62,776 bases of DNA from the NCBI GenBank assembly GCA_905479015.1, contig CAJQKV010000016.1, positions 1 through 62,776 on the forward strand. Reading direction: 5' to 3'. How positions within the stretch are numbered: the stretch's first letter is position 1; each line of letters starts with the position of its first letter. The notes beneath the pieces are model-generated. The model was not told where the DNA came from. It searched no databases and saw only the letters and a program-made list of their open reading frames with translations. This document shows, one piece after another, positions 53,795-62,599 of the stretch. The position numbers and the translations under genes are program-made. This DNA comes from an uncultured Cyclobacteriaceae bacterium (GTDB lineage Bacteria > Bacteroidota > Bacteroidia > Cytophagales > Cyclobacteriaceae).

Positions 53795-55047
53795 TAGGCT
53801 TTATATTTACCTAAAATAAGTGAGGTATTATGACCTCCAAACCCAAAGGTATTGCTCATGACAATATCTACATTCCTTTTCTGAGCCTTATCAAAGGTTA
53901 GGTTGAGTCTGGCATCAATCTCAGGATCATCTGTAAAATGATTGATTGTAGGAGGGATGACTCCTTTTTCAATGGCCATGAGGCAGGCAATGGCTTCAAT
54001 GGCCCCTGCCGCTCCCAACAGATGTCCCGTCATAGACTTAGTAGAGCTAATGTTTAGGTTGTAGGCATGGTCGCCGTAAACCCGTTGAATGGCCTTGATT
54101 TCTCCAGAATCTCCCAAAGGAGTAGAAGTGCCGTGGGTATTTACATAATCTATTTCACTCCCATTTAAGCCGGCCTCTTCCAAGGCATAGTGCATGACTT
54201 TGGTGATCCCTGTACCCTCAGGGTGAGGTGCGGTAATGTGATAAGCATCTGCAGACATTCCACCTCCCAAAACTTCTGCGTATATCTTAGCCCCTCTTGC
54301 TTTGGCATGTTCTAATTCTTCAAGCATGAGGGCGCCAGCCCCTTCGCCCAGCACAAAACCATCACGGTCCTTATCATAAGGTCTTGAAGCTGTTAAAGGA
54401 TCATCATTACGTTCTGAAAGTGCTTTCATTGCATTGAAACCACCCATGGATGCAATCTGTACTCCGGCTTCTGATCCTCCGGTTAAAATCATTTTGGATT
54501 TCCCCAGTCGGATGTAAGTAAAACTATCATAAATGGCATGATTAGAGGAAGCACATGCAGATACTGTGGCATAGTTTGGCCCTCTAAACCCATATTTAAT
54601 GGAGAGTAGGCCAGGAGTAATGTCAATGATCATTTTGGGTATGAAAAACGGGTTAAATCTAGGGGTACCGTCTCCCAATCCGTAAGCAATGGCTTCTTCT
54701 TGAAATGTTTTTAACCCTCCGATTCCAGATCCCCAAATGACGCCTACCGAATCTTTATCGATCGTATCTAGATTGATGCCACAATCTTTGACGGCTTCTT
54801 CACCGACCACCATACCAAATTGGGTATTGGGATCCATCTTTCTGACCTCCTTTCGATTCAAGTGGTCTAGGATATCAAAGTTCTTTATTTCACAAGCAAA
54901 CTTTGTTTTAAATTTTTCAGGATCGAAACGTGTGATGGGACCGGCGCCATTAGAACCTTTTTCCAAACTTGACCAATATTCTTGTTTATTGTTGCCAATG
55001 GGTGTTAAGGCGCCAATCCCTGTTATTACTACACGTTTTAATTCCAT
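53794..55047 (-). CDS. fabF: beta-ketoacyl-ACP synthase II
   Basis: 417 aa. Starts MELKRVVITGIGALTPIG. The catalytic triad is intact: Cys in VSACASSNHAIYD (about 165), His in VNTHGTSTPLGD (about 305) and His in SMTGHLLGAAGAIEAI (about 342), with NTFGFGGHN near the end. It elongates fatty acids by condensing malonyl-ACP with acyl-ACP. It is 19 bp behind acpP and overlaps rnc by one base. Confidence 0.97.
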   Translation of the reverse strand: MELKRVVITGIGALTPIGNNKQEYWSSLEKGSNGAGPITRFDPEKFKTKFACEIKNFDILDHLNRKEVRKMDPNTQFGMVVGEEAVKDCGINLDTIDKDSVGVIWGSGIGGLKTFQEEAIAYGLGDGTPRFNPFFIPKMIIDITPGLLSIKYGFRGPNYATVSACASSNHAIYDSFTYIRLGKSKMILTGGSEAGVQIASMGGFNAMKALSERNDDPLTASRPYDKDRDGFVLGEGAGALMLEELEHAKARGAKIYAEVLGGGMSADAYHITAPHPEGTGITKVMHYALEEAGLNGSEIDYVNTHGTSTPLGDSGEIKAIQRVYGDHAYNLNISSTKSMTGHLLGAAGAIEAIACLMAIEKGVIPPTINHFTDDPEIDARLNLTFDKAQKRNVDIVMSNTFGFGGHNTSLILGKYKA

Positions 55048-55066
55048 CTGTTTTGTTGTACTGAAC

Positions 55067-55303
55067 TTATTTAACGTTTTCTTCCAAATAAGTAATCGCC
55101 TGTCCTACCGTACCGATATTTTCGGCTTGGTCGTCAGGGATGGAAATATTAAATTCTTTTTCAAATTCCATGATTAATTCTACTGTATCAAGGGAGTCGG
55201 CTCCCAGATCATTGGTGAAACTAGCTTCAGTAGTTACCTCAGGCTCTTCAACTCCTAATTTATCTACAATGATCGCTGTTACTTTTTGAGCAATTTCTGA
55301 CAT
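55067..55303 (-). CDS. acpP: acyl carrier protein
   Basis: 78 aa, acidic. The phosphopantetheine site is Ser37 in [18 protein letters not shown]. Typical helices [24 protein letters not shown] and [23 protein letters not shown] complete the four-helix bundle. It carries growing acyl chains for FabF. It is the first gene of acpP-fabF-rnc-nadE, with a well-placed promoter. Confidence 0.97.
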   Translation of the reverse strand: MSEIAQKVTAIIVDKLGVEEPEVTTEASFTNDLGADSLDTVELIMEFEKEFNISIPDDQAENIGTVGQAITYLEENVK

Positions 55304-55331
55304 TTTTTTAATGTTTAATTTAAAATCTTTG

Positions 55332-55362
55332 CAAAGAAATACATATCCGAGGTAAATTCAAA
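55332..55362 (-). promoter_or_regulatory. candidate promoter for acpP-fabF-rnc-nadE
   Basis: On the minus strand TTTG (55359-55362) is followed after 19 bp by TTTCTTTG (55332-55339), one mismatch from TAnnTTTG. The leader to the ATG at 55303 would be about 23 nt. Confidence 0.45.
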
Positions 55363-55498
55363 CTCTTTGATTTATCCAAATGCTAAGGAGGGCATTTATT
55401 TTTGTAATTTTAAGTTCTAATTTTAATGAGAAAAGAATAAATGCACAAGTTTACGCCTTAGTTTTTTTTAAAGAATATTTGGTTTTCAAATTAGGTAA

Positions 55499-55924
55499 AT
55501 GAAAAAGAATAAGCTCGTTGTTCATCAGGATTACAGTTTTATATTGCTCGGTATCGTTTCAAGTATCAAAGAATATAGTCTTGCTTGGCACTTAAATCAA
55601 AGTGGTGTTTTTCATTTTGTAAAAGCTGAAGACCTTCATGTTGACTTCAACAATGACTCAGAAATGATCATTTCAAACTATATTTGCAAATCTGAACATC
55701 ACACTTACACACTTTTAAGGAATCGACTAATTATCTCTTCTTTCGAGAGCCATCTTTTGTTGCCCGAATTGAGTCAATTTGATTATTTCCTGAAATTAGA
55801 ATCTAAAATTGATCATTTTGATTTGGAAATGCTGGTGAATAATTTGCGAGTGATTGATAAAATTGATTATTTAGCACGTTTGGATATAAATAAAGTAAAA
55901 AGCAAAGAGAATGTCTTACACTGA
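55499..55924 (+). CDS. IPExxxVDY family protein
   Basis: 141 aa. The stretch LLLPELSQFDYFLKLE (about 88-103) is the family's variant of the IPExxxVDY motif. The rest (LGIVSSIKEYSLAWHLNQSGVFHF, LRNRLIISSF) also fits this small Bacteroidota family of unknown function. In many genomes it sits directly before pyk near rnc and fabF, as here. Its end overlaps pyk by 14 nt, so the two are co-translated. A regulatory role toward pyruvate kinase is conceivable but not shown. Confidence 0.85.
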   Translation: MKKNKLVVHQDYSFILLGIVSSIKEYSLAWHLNQSGVFHFVKAEDLHVDFNNDSEMIISNYICKSEHHTYTLLRNRLIISSFESHLLLPELSQFDYFLKLESKIDHFDLEMLVNNLRVIDKIDYLARLDINKVKSKENVLH

Positions 55925-57365
55925 TAAAAATTGGATTCAAGGAGTACACCAAAAAGCAAAAATCATAGCGACGGTAGGCCCTGCTTCCAGAGAAAAGAAA
56001 ATATTAATTGAATTAATTAAGGCAGGAGCAGATGTTTTCAGATTAAATTTCTCTCATGGCACCCACCAAGATCATCAAAAAACGATTGATATGGTGCGTG
56101 AGATCAATGCGGAATTAGGGACACACATTGCATTGCTGCAAGATTTACAAGGGCCTAAAATCCGTGTAGATCAAGTCGAAAATGGAGGTGTAGAAATTAT
56201 TGAAGGGCAGACCTTAATCATTACTACTGATGATATGCTCGGTACTAAAGACAAAGTAAGCACATCATATAAATTACTCGCCAAGGATGTTAACATAGGG
56301 GATTCCATACTTATAGACGACGGGAATTTAGAAGTAAAGGCCACCTCAGTGCGGGGAGAAGATGTCCATACTGAAGTGATTTATGGAGGTATATTGAAGT
56401 CTAGAAAAGGAATTAATCTGCCAAATACGGTAGTTTCAGCTCCTTCTTTGACAGAGAAAGATCATGCGGATCTCGAATATGGTTTGGGGCAAAATTTAGA
56501 CTGGGTGGCTTTGTCTTTTGTAAGAAAAGCCAGTGACATCATTGAGCTTCGAAAGATGCTGGAAGATGCTGGAAGTCATACTAAAATCATTGCTAAAGTT
56601 GAAAAGCCCGAAGCTTTGGAAAACATTGATGAAATTATAGCCGCAACAGATGGAGTCATGGTGGCGAGAGGTGATTTAGGAGTGGAAATTCCTGGCGAAC
56701 AGGTTCCTATTTGGCAGAAAAGGATCATTGAGAAATGTAATCAATCAGGTAAACCCGTCATCGTGGCGACACAGATGATGGAAAGCATGGTCGATAACCC
56801 AAGACCTACAAGAGCAGAAACCAATGATGTCGCCAATGCGATACTCGATGGAACAGATGCTGTGATGCTTTCGGCAGAGTCTGCTTCTGGAAAATATCCG
56901 GTAGAGGCCGTACGAGCGATGGCCAATACGATAGCCAACATCGAGCATGCGGGAAGCGGTTTTTATAATAAAATCAACGACTTTGATAGCTCTGGTGAAG
57001 GCTCTCAACTGAGTGATATGTTGATTAAATCGGCTTGCGCGTTGGTTGAAGACAGTGATGCAAAAGCGATGGTAGCGATGAGTAAATCAGGTTACAGTGG
57101 CTATCGAGTGGCCATGTACCGGCCCAACTGTCCTATCTTTTTAGTAACCAATAATAAGGCCTTACTCACTCAAATGAATTTGGTTTGGGGGGTCAAAGGG
57201 CTTTTTTATGATAAAGAAACTTCCATCAACGATACGCTCAGTGACATTGAGGCTATACTTTTGGAAAAAAACTTAATGGTCAAAGGGGATGTTTACATAA
57301 CTACCTCCTCTATGCCCAAGCATTGGGACGGACATGCCAATATGATTAAAATCAAAGAGATTTAA
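55911..57365 (+). CDS. pyk: pyruvate kinase
   Basis: 484 aa. Begins TKIIATVGPASREKKILIELIKAGADVFRLNFSHG-like (KIIATVGPASREKK, GADVFRLNFSHG). Active-site segment IIAKVEKPEALENIDEIIAATDGVMVARGDLGVEIP includes the catalytic Lys and metal-binding Glu/Asp. ATQMMESMVDNPRPTRAETNDVANAILDGTDAVMLSAESASGKYPVEAV follows. The C-domain is present, and no extra PEP-utilising domain. It converts PEP and ADP to pyruvate and ATP. It overlaps the IPExxxVDY gene by 14 nt and the convergent rqcH-like gene by 4 nt. Confidence 0.97.
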   Translation: MSYTDKNWIQGVHQKAKIIATVGPASREKKILIELIKAGADVFRLNFSHGTHQDHQKTIDMVREINAELGTHIALLQDLQGPKIRVDQVENGGVEIIEGQTLIITTDDMLGTKDKVSTSYKLLAKDVNIGDSILIDDGNLEVKATSVRGEDVHTEVIYGGILKSRKGINLPNTVVSAPSLTEKDHADLEYGLGQNLDWVALSFVRKASDIIELRKMLEDAGSHTKIIAKVEKPEALENIDEIIAATDGVMVARGDLGVEIPGEQVPIWQKRIIEKCNQSGKPVIVATQMMESMVDNPRPTRAETNDVANAILDGTDAVMLSAESASGKYPVEAVRAMANTIANIEHAGSGFYNKINDFDSSGEGSQLSDMLIKSACALVEDSDAKAMVAMSKSGYSGYRVAMYRPNCPIFLVTNNKALLTQMNLVWGVKGLFYDKETSINDTLSDIEAILLEKNLMVKGDVYITTSSMPKHWDGHANMIKIKEI

Positions 57366-58885
57366 AGCTTGGGCTGAACCAAGAGTACCTTTTCTTTCAT
57401 GACGGCTACTTGTCCCGGCAGGCTTCCTTTAATCTTTCTAACATATTTTCTCTCGGTATATATGACGGGGGCCATATTTTCTGTTTTACGTTTGGAAAAA
57501 TAGGCCGCAAGTTCGGCGGCCCGCTCAATTACAGGTTTTGGAATGATCAGAATACCTTGTTTTTTTATAACTACATGGGAGCCAGGGGCATCTTTGACAT
57601 GGAGCCATAGGTCGTCTTTTTTGGCATAATCAAAGGTCAAAAGGTCATTAGATTTATTATTTCTACCTACATAAATGCTGTAATTAGCCATTAAAAATAT
57701 ATTGAAAGGGAGGGTAGTGGAGTTTTTTTTTAAAGCATTTGTTTTTATCAAGCGCTGGAGCGCTTTCCAGTCCTCTGTGAGTTTAATTACCGCTATTTTC
57801 TGATCGAGTTGTTGGATGTGTTTTTTCTTAGCTGCTATGTTTTCTGTGATGTTGTTGATTTCAAGCTTTTGATTTTTAGACTTTCTGTAAAGTATTTCTG
57901 CATTTTTTTGGGGAGAAATCTGCGGTTTTAATTTGATGGTTATATTGGCGGTCTCATGATAAAGATCTGGAACTTCAATTTGGGCATCGTTTGGATTGAT
58001 ATTATGTAGATTGGCCATAATGATGTGGGCGATTTCCTCAAGACTTCTACGGCCCCTCAAATGGGAAATTTTTGCTTCACTCTTCTCTATATAATTAGCC
58101 GCTTGTTTTCGTTTTTTGTTGAGTTCGCGCGTGATTTCATCCTTTTTCTGCTGAGTCAAATATTTTTGGGTAAATATTTTGTAGAGTTCATTACAAGCGA
58201 TGATAGGATCATCGGTTTTGAAGCAATGAGTTGCGGTATCAAATAAGCTGATCTTGGGTAGGCCCTGATCTGAAATAAATAGGTGCGCAGTATTCAGGGA
58301 TTCAATAAGAGCAGGTATAAATACTTTTTTCTCATTAAAATCCAGCTGCTCGTATTGCGTGTTGTTTTTAAGGTGAGTCTTTATATCCTGATCAAACGTC
58401 TTTTCCAATGCCTCAAGGCTTTCTTCATTTATTGTTGATACATCAATGTCGCGAGCCAAGGATTGGGAATCATTGGGAGCCATTAGTTTGGATTTAAAGG
58501 ACTGGGGGGCTTTGCTTTTGTTGATTAAACTGATGTTTGATCTGCGACCATACAATTGGAACAAGAGCGCGCTATGATCATTTAATAATAGTTCAAAGGA
58601 CCGATCAAAATGTGTTTGATTAACGGCGAGGATTTTTTTCCCAATGATTGATTCAAAAAGATTAACACTGTTTTTTTTGGCTCTATTGAACACTTCCGGA
58701 AAGCACCACAGATTAAGTTGACTGTCTAAATTGGCTTGGATGTAAAAAGGATTATTATCTAATAATGTAAAGCCAAAAATCAGCTCATTTTTATTTTGAC
58801 TGAAGCATGCCGTGAGATGTGCCCCGGTGAGCAGGGTGCTTAATTTTTTTGAAAGTCGATTTATGAAATAATAATTGTGGTACAT
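57362..58885 (-). CDS. NFACT/RqcH-like ribosome quality control protein
   Basis: 507 aa. An N-terminal NFACT-N-like domain (MYHNYYFINRLSKKLSTLLTGAHLTACFSQNKNELIFGF) is followed by a long coiled-coil (about 245-375, rich in KKRKQAANYIEKSE) and a C-terminal NFACT-R/DUF814 domain (MANYSIYVGRNNKSNDLLTFDYAKKDDLWLHVKDAPGSHVVIKK). The D-LWLH-x-K-x-x-x-GSH motif is intact. RqcH binds stalled 50S subunits and recruits tRNA-Ala for Ala tailing. Somewhat shorter than Bacillus RqcH (about 570 aa). Its ATG end abuts the MBL gene with a one-base overlap at 58885. Confidence 0.9.
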   Translation of the reverse strand: MYHNYYFINRLSKKLSTLLTGAHLTACFSQNKNELIFGFTLLDNNPFYIQANLDSQLNLWCFPEVFNRAKKNSVNLFESIIGKKILAVNQTHFDRSFELLLNDHSALLFQLYGRRSNISLINKSKAPQSFKSKLMAPNDSQSLARDIDVSTINEESLEALEKTFDQDIKTHLKNNTQYEQLDFNEKKVFIPALIESLNTAHLFISDQGLPKISLFDTATHCFKTDDPIIACNELYKIFTQKYLTQQKKDEITRELNKKRKQAANYIEKSEAKISHLRGRRSLEEIAHIIMANLHNINPNDAQIEVPDLYHETANITIKLKPQISPQKNAEILYRKSKNQKLEINNITENIAAKKKHIQQLDQKIAVIKLTEDWKALQRLIKTNALKKNSTTLPFNIFLMANYSIYVGRNNKSNDLLTFDYAKKDDLWLHVKDAPGSHVVIKKQGILIIPKPVIERAAELAAYFSKRKTENMAPVIYTERKYVRKIKGSLPGQVAVMKEKVLLVQPKL

Positions 58886-59646
58886 TATAGATCCAACTTT
58901 AGCCCATCATAGGCCAAGAAAATATTTTCGGGAAGTTCTTTGGCTACGCTCCGATGAAGTCCCATGGTATGACTGATATGGGTAAAATAGGTTTGCTCAG
59001 CACCTATTTGCTGTGCAATAACTAGGGCTTGATCTAGATTGAAATGACTGAGGTGCTCTTTTTTTTGCAAGGCATTGAGGATTAAAATCTTTGATCCTTT
59101 TATTTTCTCAAGCTCCTTTTCATCGATGGCATTGGCATCTGTGATGTAGGTGAAATCACCAATTCTAAATCCAAAAACGGGCAGTTTATGATGCATGACA
59201 TCGATGGGTGTGATGTTGACCTCCTGGATATTAAATGGGTTATTTGTGATGATATTTTCTGAAATCTTTGGGGTACCCGGATATTTTTTTTCTGCAAAGA
59301 CATAGGCAAATTCTTGCCGAAGCTGGGCCAGTACTTGCTTCCTGGCATAGATGGGCATATCTGCCTTTTGTTTGAAATTAAAGCTTCTCACGTCATCCAT
59401 CCCTGCCGTATGATCTTTGTGCTCATGAGTATACAGAATGGCGTCTAGTTGACGGATCTGATTATTGAGCATTTGCTGACGAAAATCAGGTCCCGTATCC
59501 ACGACCAAGCTTAATTCATCAGTTTGAATATGTATGGAGCTTCTTAAGCGTTTATCGCGAAAGTCCAGAGACTTACAGACTTCACATTCACAGGTGATAA
59601 CAGGTACGCCCTGCGAAGTTCCCGATCCTAAAACAGTTATTTTCAA
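58885..59646 (-). CDS. MBL-fold metallohydrolase, PhnP-like
   Basis: 253 aa. Starts MKITVLGSGTSQGVPVITCECEVCKS (a Cys-rich loop as in PhnP), metal motif THEHKDHTAGMDDVR (HxHxDH), LSHFNLDQALVIAQQ and THISHTMGLH with later His ligands. It is a two-metal phosphodiesterase, likely of cyclic phosphates of ribose or nucleotides. The exact substrate is unknown. It is co-translated with its neighbours on both sides: a 4-nt overlap with the 91-aa gene before it and a 1-nt overlap with the rqcH-like gene after it. Confidence 0.9.
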   Translation of the reverse strand: MKITVLGSGTSQGVPVITCECEVCKSLDFRDKRLRSSIHIQTDELSLVVDTGPDFRQQMLNNQIRQLDAILYTHEHKDHTAGMDDVRSFNFKQKADMPIYARKQVLAQLRQEFAYVFAEKKYPGTPKISENIITNNPFNIQEVNITPIDVMHHKLPVFGFRIGDFTYITDANAIDEKELEKIKGSKILILNALQKKEHLSHFNLDQALVIAQQIGAEQTYFTHISHTMGLHRSVAKELPENIFLAYDGLKLDL

Positions 59647-59918
59647 AATTTGAGTTCATTTTGGCGAATGGCACTAAAAAATTTTCTATTGTTTTCGCTG
59701 AGTTCTTCTGGATTGAGGTTAATAGTTCTTATGATGTCTATAAGGCTGTTTATTTTTCCTTCAAGGGGAAAGTATTTATTAATTATGGCAATTTTGGAAT
59801 CATTTAATAGGCAATACCCAGATTGGAAATTACCTTTTTCATAGCGTAGTATATAAGTCGATTCAGAGAATAAATCTTCGAGTTTACTTAAAAAATGAGG
59901 GGTATACTTTATTTGCAT
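59643..59918 (-). CDS. conserved-looking hypothetical protein, 91 aa
   Basis: Small soluble protein: MQIKYTPHFLSKLEDLFSESTYILRYEKGNFQSGYCLLNDSKIAIINKYFPLEGKINSLIDIIRTIN, then NPEELSENNRKFFSAIRQNELKF. The YILRYEKGNFQSGYCLL..KIAIINK core looks like a folded beta-alpha domain, not noise. I recognise no function. It overlaps the MBL gene by 4 nt (ATGA), so it is probably translated with it and with the rqcH-like gene, which places it in a ribosome-quality or nucleotide-turnover context by position only. Confidence 0.7.
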   Translation of the reverse strand: MQIKYTPHFLSKLEDLFSESTYILRYEKGNFQSGYCLLNDSKIAIINKYFPLEGKINSLIDIIRTINLNPEELSENNRKFFSAIRQNELKF

Positions 59919-59921
59919 GTC

Positions 59922-60291
59922 TTAAATATACTTATTAATCATCAGGACCATGTGGTCATAATTTAGAGATTTGTATAATACCTCATTAATATCCTTGTCA
60001 ATATATTGCGATTTTGAATATTTTTTTTGCGTTGCCCGTGATGGCAATGATAGGAATGGTACGCATCGAAGGATCTTCATGATTTCTAATTTTCTAAGTA
60101 CCTGTAAGTTCATCCATAACCGGCATATTGATGTCAAGGAGTATGAGGTCTTAGGCATGTTTGGATAATTTTTCAAGTGCTCTTTTACCGTTTTTTTCCG
60201 AATCAATATTGAAATTCTGCAGAAGTAATATTTATTTAGTGAGATTCTGGATCGCCACAGGGTCTTTTGCCAAGAGTATTTTTTTGTTCAT
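59922..60291 (-). pseudogene. decayed response-regulator receiver domain
   Basis: From ATG 60291 the minus strand reads MNKKILLAKDPVAIQNLTK, then stops interrupt at 60232-60234 (TAA), 60151-60153 (TAA) and 60094-60096 (TAG). Between them lie NGKRALEKLSKHA, the phosphoacceptor segment LILLDINMPVMDELTG with its Asp, and the Thr segment IPIIAITGNA. A frameshift near an A8 run (about 60022-60029) leads to YIDKDINEVLYKSLNYD...LMINKYI, with the conserved Lys region. The length, 370 nt, equals 123 codons plus one base. This is a CheY-like protein destroyed by three stops and one shift. Confidence 0.85.
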
Positions 60292-60349
60292 TTGATTTTA
60301 ATCATTCGTTGTATTTTTTGAAGTTTAAGAAAAGAATGATTGAATTTTC

Positions 60350-60600
60350 TCAGTTAAAAGCCCAAATTAAGAAACTTATTTTGGATAATCAATTTTTCTA
60401 TGAAGATCACTTGATGCGTAAATGATTTTAGGCTCAAAGAGGTGACTGCTCCCTTCATTTTATGAATTGAATCAAGATTTTCCTCACTATTTTTTTTAAC
60501 GTGGGTTTTAATGCCTTTAGCACACCTCTGGATTCGTAGATAAAACCTGTTAATGATTTTAATTTTTGTTCATTACTAGAAATAGTTTTTTCCTTCTTTT
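60350..60600 (-). pseudogene. decayed Hpt (histidine phosphotransfer) domain
   Basis: Two frames joined across an A8 run (plus-strand T8 at 60490-60497) give KLKSLTGFIYESRGVLKALKPTLKK and then NSEENLDSIHKMKGAVTSLSLKSFTHQVIFIEKL. The H-K-M-K-G phosphohistidine motif (His codon at 60462-60464) is typical of Hpt domains. Further stops follow (NLGF then TAA). Ahead of a ruined response regulator, it is likely the tail of a former hybrid kinase or a stand-alone Hpt. The kinase body is gone. Confidence 0.65.
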
Positions 60601-60724
60601 ACTTTGGGTATTCTATATTAATGGGTGGTTTATTTGATTTTAAATAGGCTTAACTTTAGGCCTCAATTGCTGGACATGGGGAGATTTAAATTTATGATTA
60701 AATGAGCTATATTTTACCTAACCA

Positions 60725-61639
60725 ATGAAGCCTAAAAACATATTATTATCTATCGTAGGACCCACCGCTTCTGGCAAGAGTGATCTAGCCTTGAAATTAG
60801 CAAAATATTTTAAAACAAGTATTATTTCTGCTGATTCGAGACAATTTTATCGCGAATTAAATGTAGGAACGGCAAAACCTTCCGAAGAAGAATTAAAAAG
60901 GATTCCACATCATTTCATTAACTCACATACTATAACGGAGGAGTTTAGTGTGGGTGATTTTGAGAAATCAGCTTTAGGTTTAATAAATAACCTGTTTAAG
61001 GAACACGAGATCTTAATTATGGTAGGTGGTTCGGGATTATTCTGTAAGGCTGTTTGGGAGGGATTGGACGAATTCCCAATAATAGACCCCGGCCTTCGCA
61101 GCGCAATCAACGAGGAAGTCTCAAAAAATGGATTGGACCCACTTTTAGCTGAATTATTGAAAAATGATCCTGTTTATTTCAATCAAGTGGACCAGCAAAA
61201 TCCGATGCGTATAAAAAGAGCTATTGAGGTCATTCGCAGTACCGGCCAGCCTTTTAGTTCCTTTCATGGCAAAGCTAAGACACCTAGGCTTTTTGAAAAT
61301 TTGAAAATGGGTATCTCCTTAGACCGAAAAGTATTGTACCAACAGATAGACAGCCGCATGGAGCAGATGATTAAAAAAGGTCTTTTTGAAGAAGTAAAAT
61401 CGTTGATTCCGCATCAACATCTCAATGCCCTTCAAACCCTAGGCTATACGGAGATTTTTGGGTATTATGAAGATAAGTATGATCGAGAAGAAACCATTCG
61501 TCTGCTCAAAAGAAACAGTCGTAGATATGCGAAAAGGCAATTGACCTGGTTTCAAAAGGATCTTGAAATCAATTGGTTAGATCCAAATGAGGATTGGGAT
61601 AGAATTTTAGACCAAATAGAAAAGCAGTTAAATGCTTAA
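60725..61639 (+). CDS. miaA: tRNA dimethylallyltransferase
   Basis: 304 aa. P-loop GPTASGKS (12-19), SADSRQFYRELNVGTAKPS, HHFINS, GGSGLFCKAVWEGLD, QNPMRIKRAIEVIRSTG and YAKRQLTWFQKD are all in place. It transfers a dimethylallyl group to A37 of tRNAs reading UNN codons. Length is normal. The gene follows the decayed phosphorelay region on the opposite strand, and its end overlaps pfkA by 12 nt. Confidence 0.96.
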   Translation: MKPKNILLSIVGPTASGKSDLALKLAKYFKTSIISADSRQFYRELNVGTAKPSEEELKRIPHHFINSHTITEEFSVGDFEKSALGLINNLFKEHEILIMVGGSGLFCKAVWEGLDEFPIIDPGLRSAINEEVSKNGLDPLLAELLKNDPVYFNQVDQQNPMRIKRAIEVIRSTGQPFSSFHGKAKTPRLFENLKMGISLDRKVLYQQIDSRMEQMIKKGLFEEVKSLIPHQHLNALQTLGYTEIFGYYEDKYDREETIRLLKRNSRRYAKRQLTWFQKDLEINWLDPNEDWDRILDQIEKQLNA

Positions 61640-62599
61640 TATCTTGACCATGCGCAACATATCTTCATCGATGGGTTTAGATTTCGAAATGGCAATTTTA
61701 AAGCTGGTATATTGGATTTGATTGTCAACGATACCAACCATCATACCTTTTTTGCCATTGACCAAACCTTCGACAGCGGCCATCCCCAATCTAGAGGCTA
61801 AAATACGATCAAAAGCGGTCGGTGTGCCTCCCCGCTGAACATGCCCAAGGGTGGAAACTCTGATGTCAAGTTCAGGTAATTCTGAGAGCACTTTATCCGC
61901 AATTTCATGGGCATTTCCATGAACTTCTCCTTCGGCCACGACGATGATAGATGAGGTTTTGTCTTTATCTCGACCTTCTTTTAAATTTTGGATGACGTCA
62001 TCGACGGTTGTAGCCGTTTCTGGCACCATCACCATTTCCGCACCACCTCCAATACCGCATTGAATGGCAATATAGCCAGAGTTTCGTCCCATGACTTCTA
62101 TGAAGAACACTCGATCATGGGAGTTGGCGGTATCTCTGATTGAATCTATAGCACTGAGTGCCGTGTTTACGGCTGTATCGAAACCAATGGTATAGTCTGA
62201 GCCAAAAAGGTCGTTGTCAATCGTCCCTGGGATGCCGATGACCGGAAGACCATATTCTTCGTAAAATAAATTAGCCCCAGTAAAGGTACCATCTCCTCCA
62301 ATGGCGACCAAGCCTTCAATACCTCGTTTTTGAAGTTGTTCAAATGCTTTTTTTCGACCTTCTGGTGTCATGAATCCCTTGGATCGAGCAGATTTCAAAA
62401 TGGTTCCACCGCGTTGGATGATGTTACTCACCGAATAAGATTTCATTTTATAGATATCTCCTTCTATCATCCCGTTGTAGCCATATTTAACTCCATAAAC
62501 GTCAATACCCAAATAAAGGGCGTTTCGAACCACTGATCTGACACAAGCGTTCATGCCCGGGGCATCTCCTCCAGAAGTGAATACAGCTATACTTTTCAT
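61628..62599 (-). CDS. pfkA: ATP-dependent 6-phosphofructokinase
   Basis: 323 aa. Starts MKSIAVFTSGGDAPGMNACVRSVV with the GGDAPGMN motif (10-17). IGGDGTFTGA (about 98-107) binds the ATP phosphates, GIPGTIDNDLFGSDYTIGFDTA holds the catalytic Asp, VEVMGRNSGYIA and LGHVQRGGTPTAFDR bind fructose-6-phosphate. Short, ATP-dependent bacterial type, committing sugar to glycolysis. It converges on miaA with a 12-nt overlap. Confidence 0.97.
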   Translation of the reverse strand: MKSIAVFTSGGDAPGMNACVRSVVRNALYLGIDVYGVKYGYNGMIEGDIYKMKSYSVSNIIQRGGTILKSARSKGFMTPEGRKKAFEQLQKRGIEGLVAIGGDGTFTGANLFYEEYGLPVIGIPGTIDNDLFGSDYTIGFDTAVNTALSAIDSIRDTANSHDRVFFIEVMGRNSGYIAIQCGIGGGAEMVMVPETATTVDDVIQNLKEGRDKDKTSSIIVVAEGEVHGNAHEIADKVLSELPELDIRVSTLGHVQRGGTPTAFDRILASRLGMAAVEGLVNGKKGMMVGIVDNQIQYTSFKIAISKSKPIDEDMLRMVKILSI

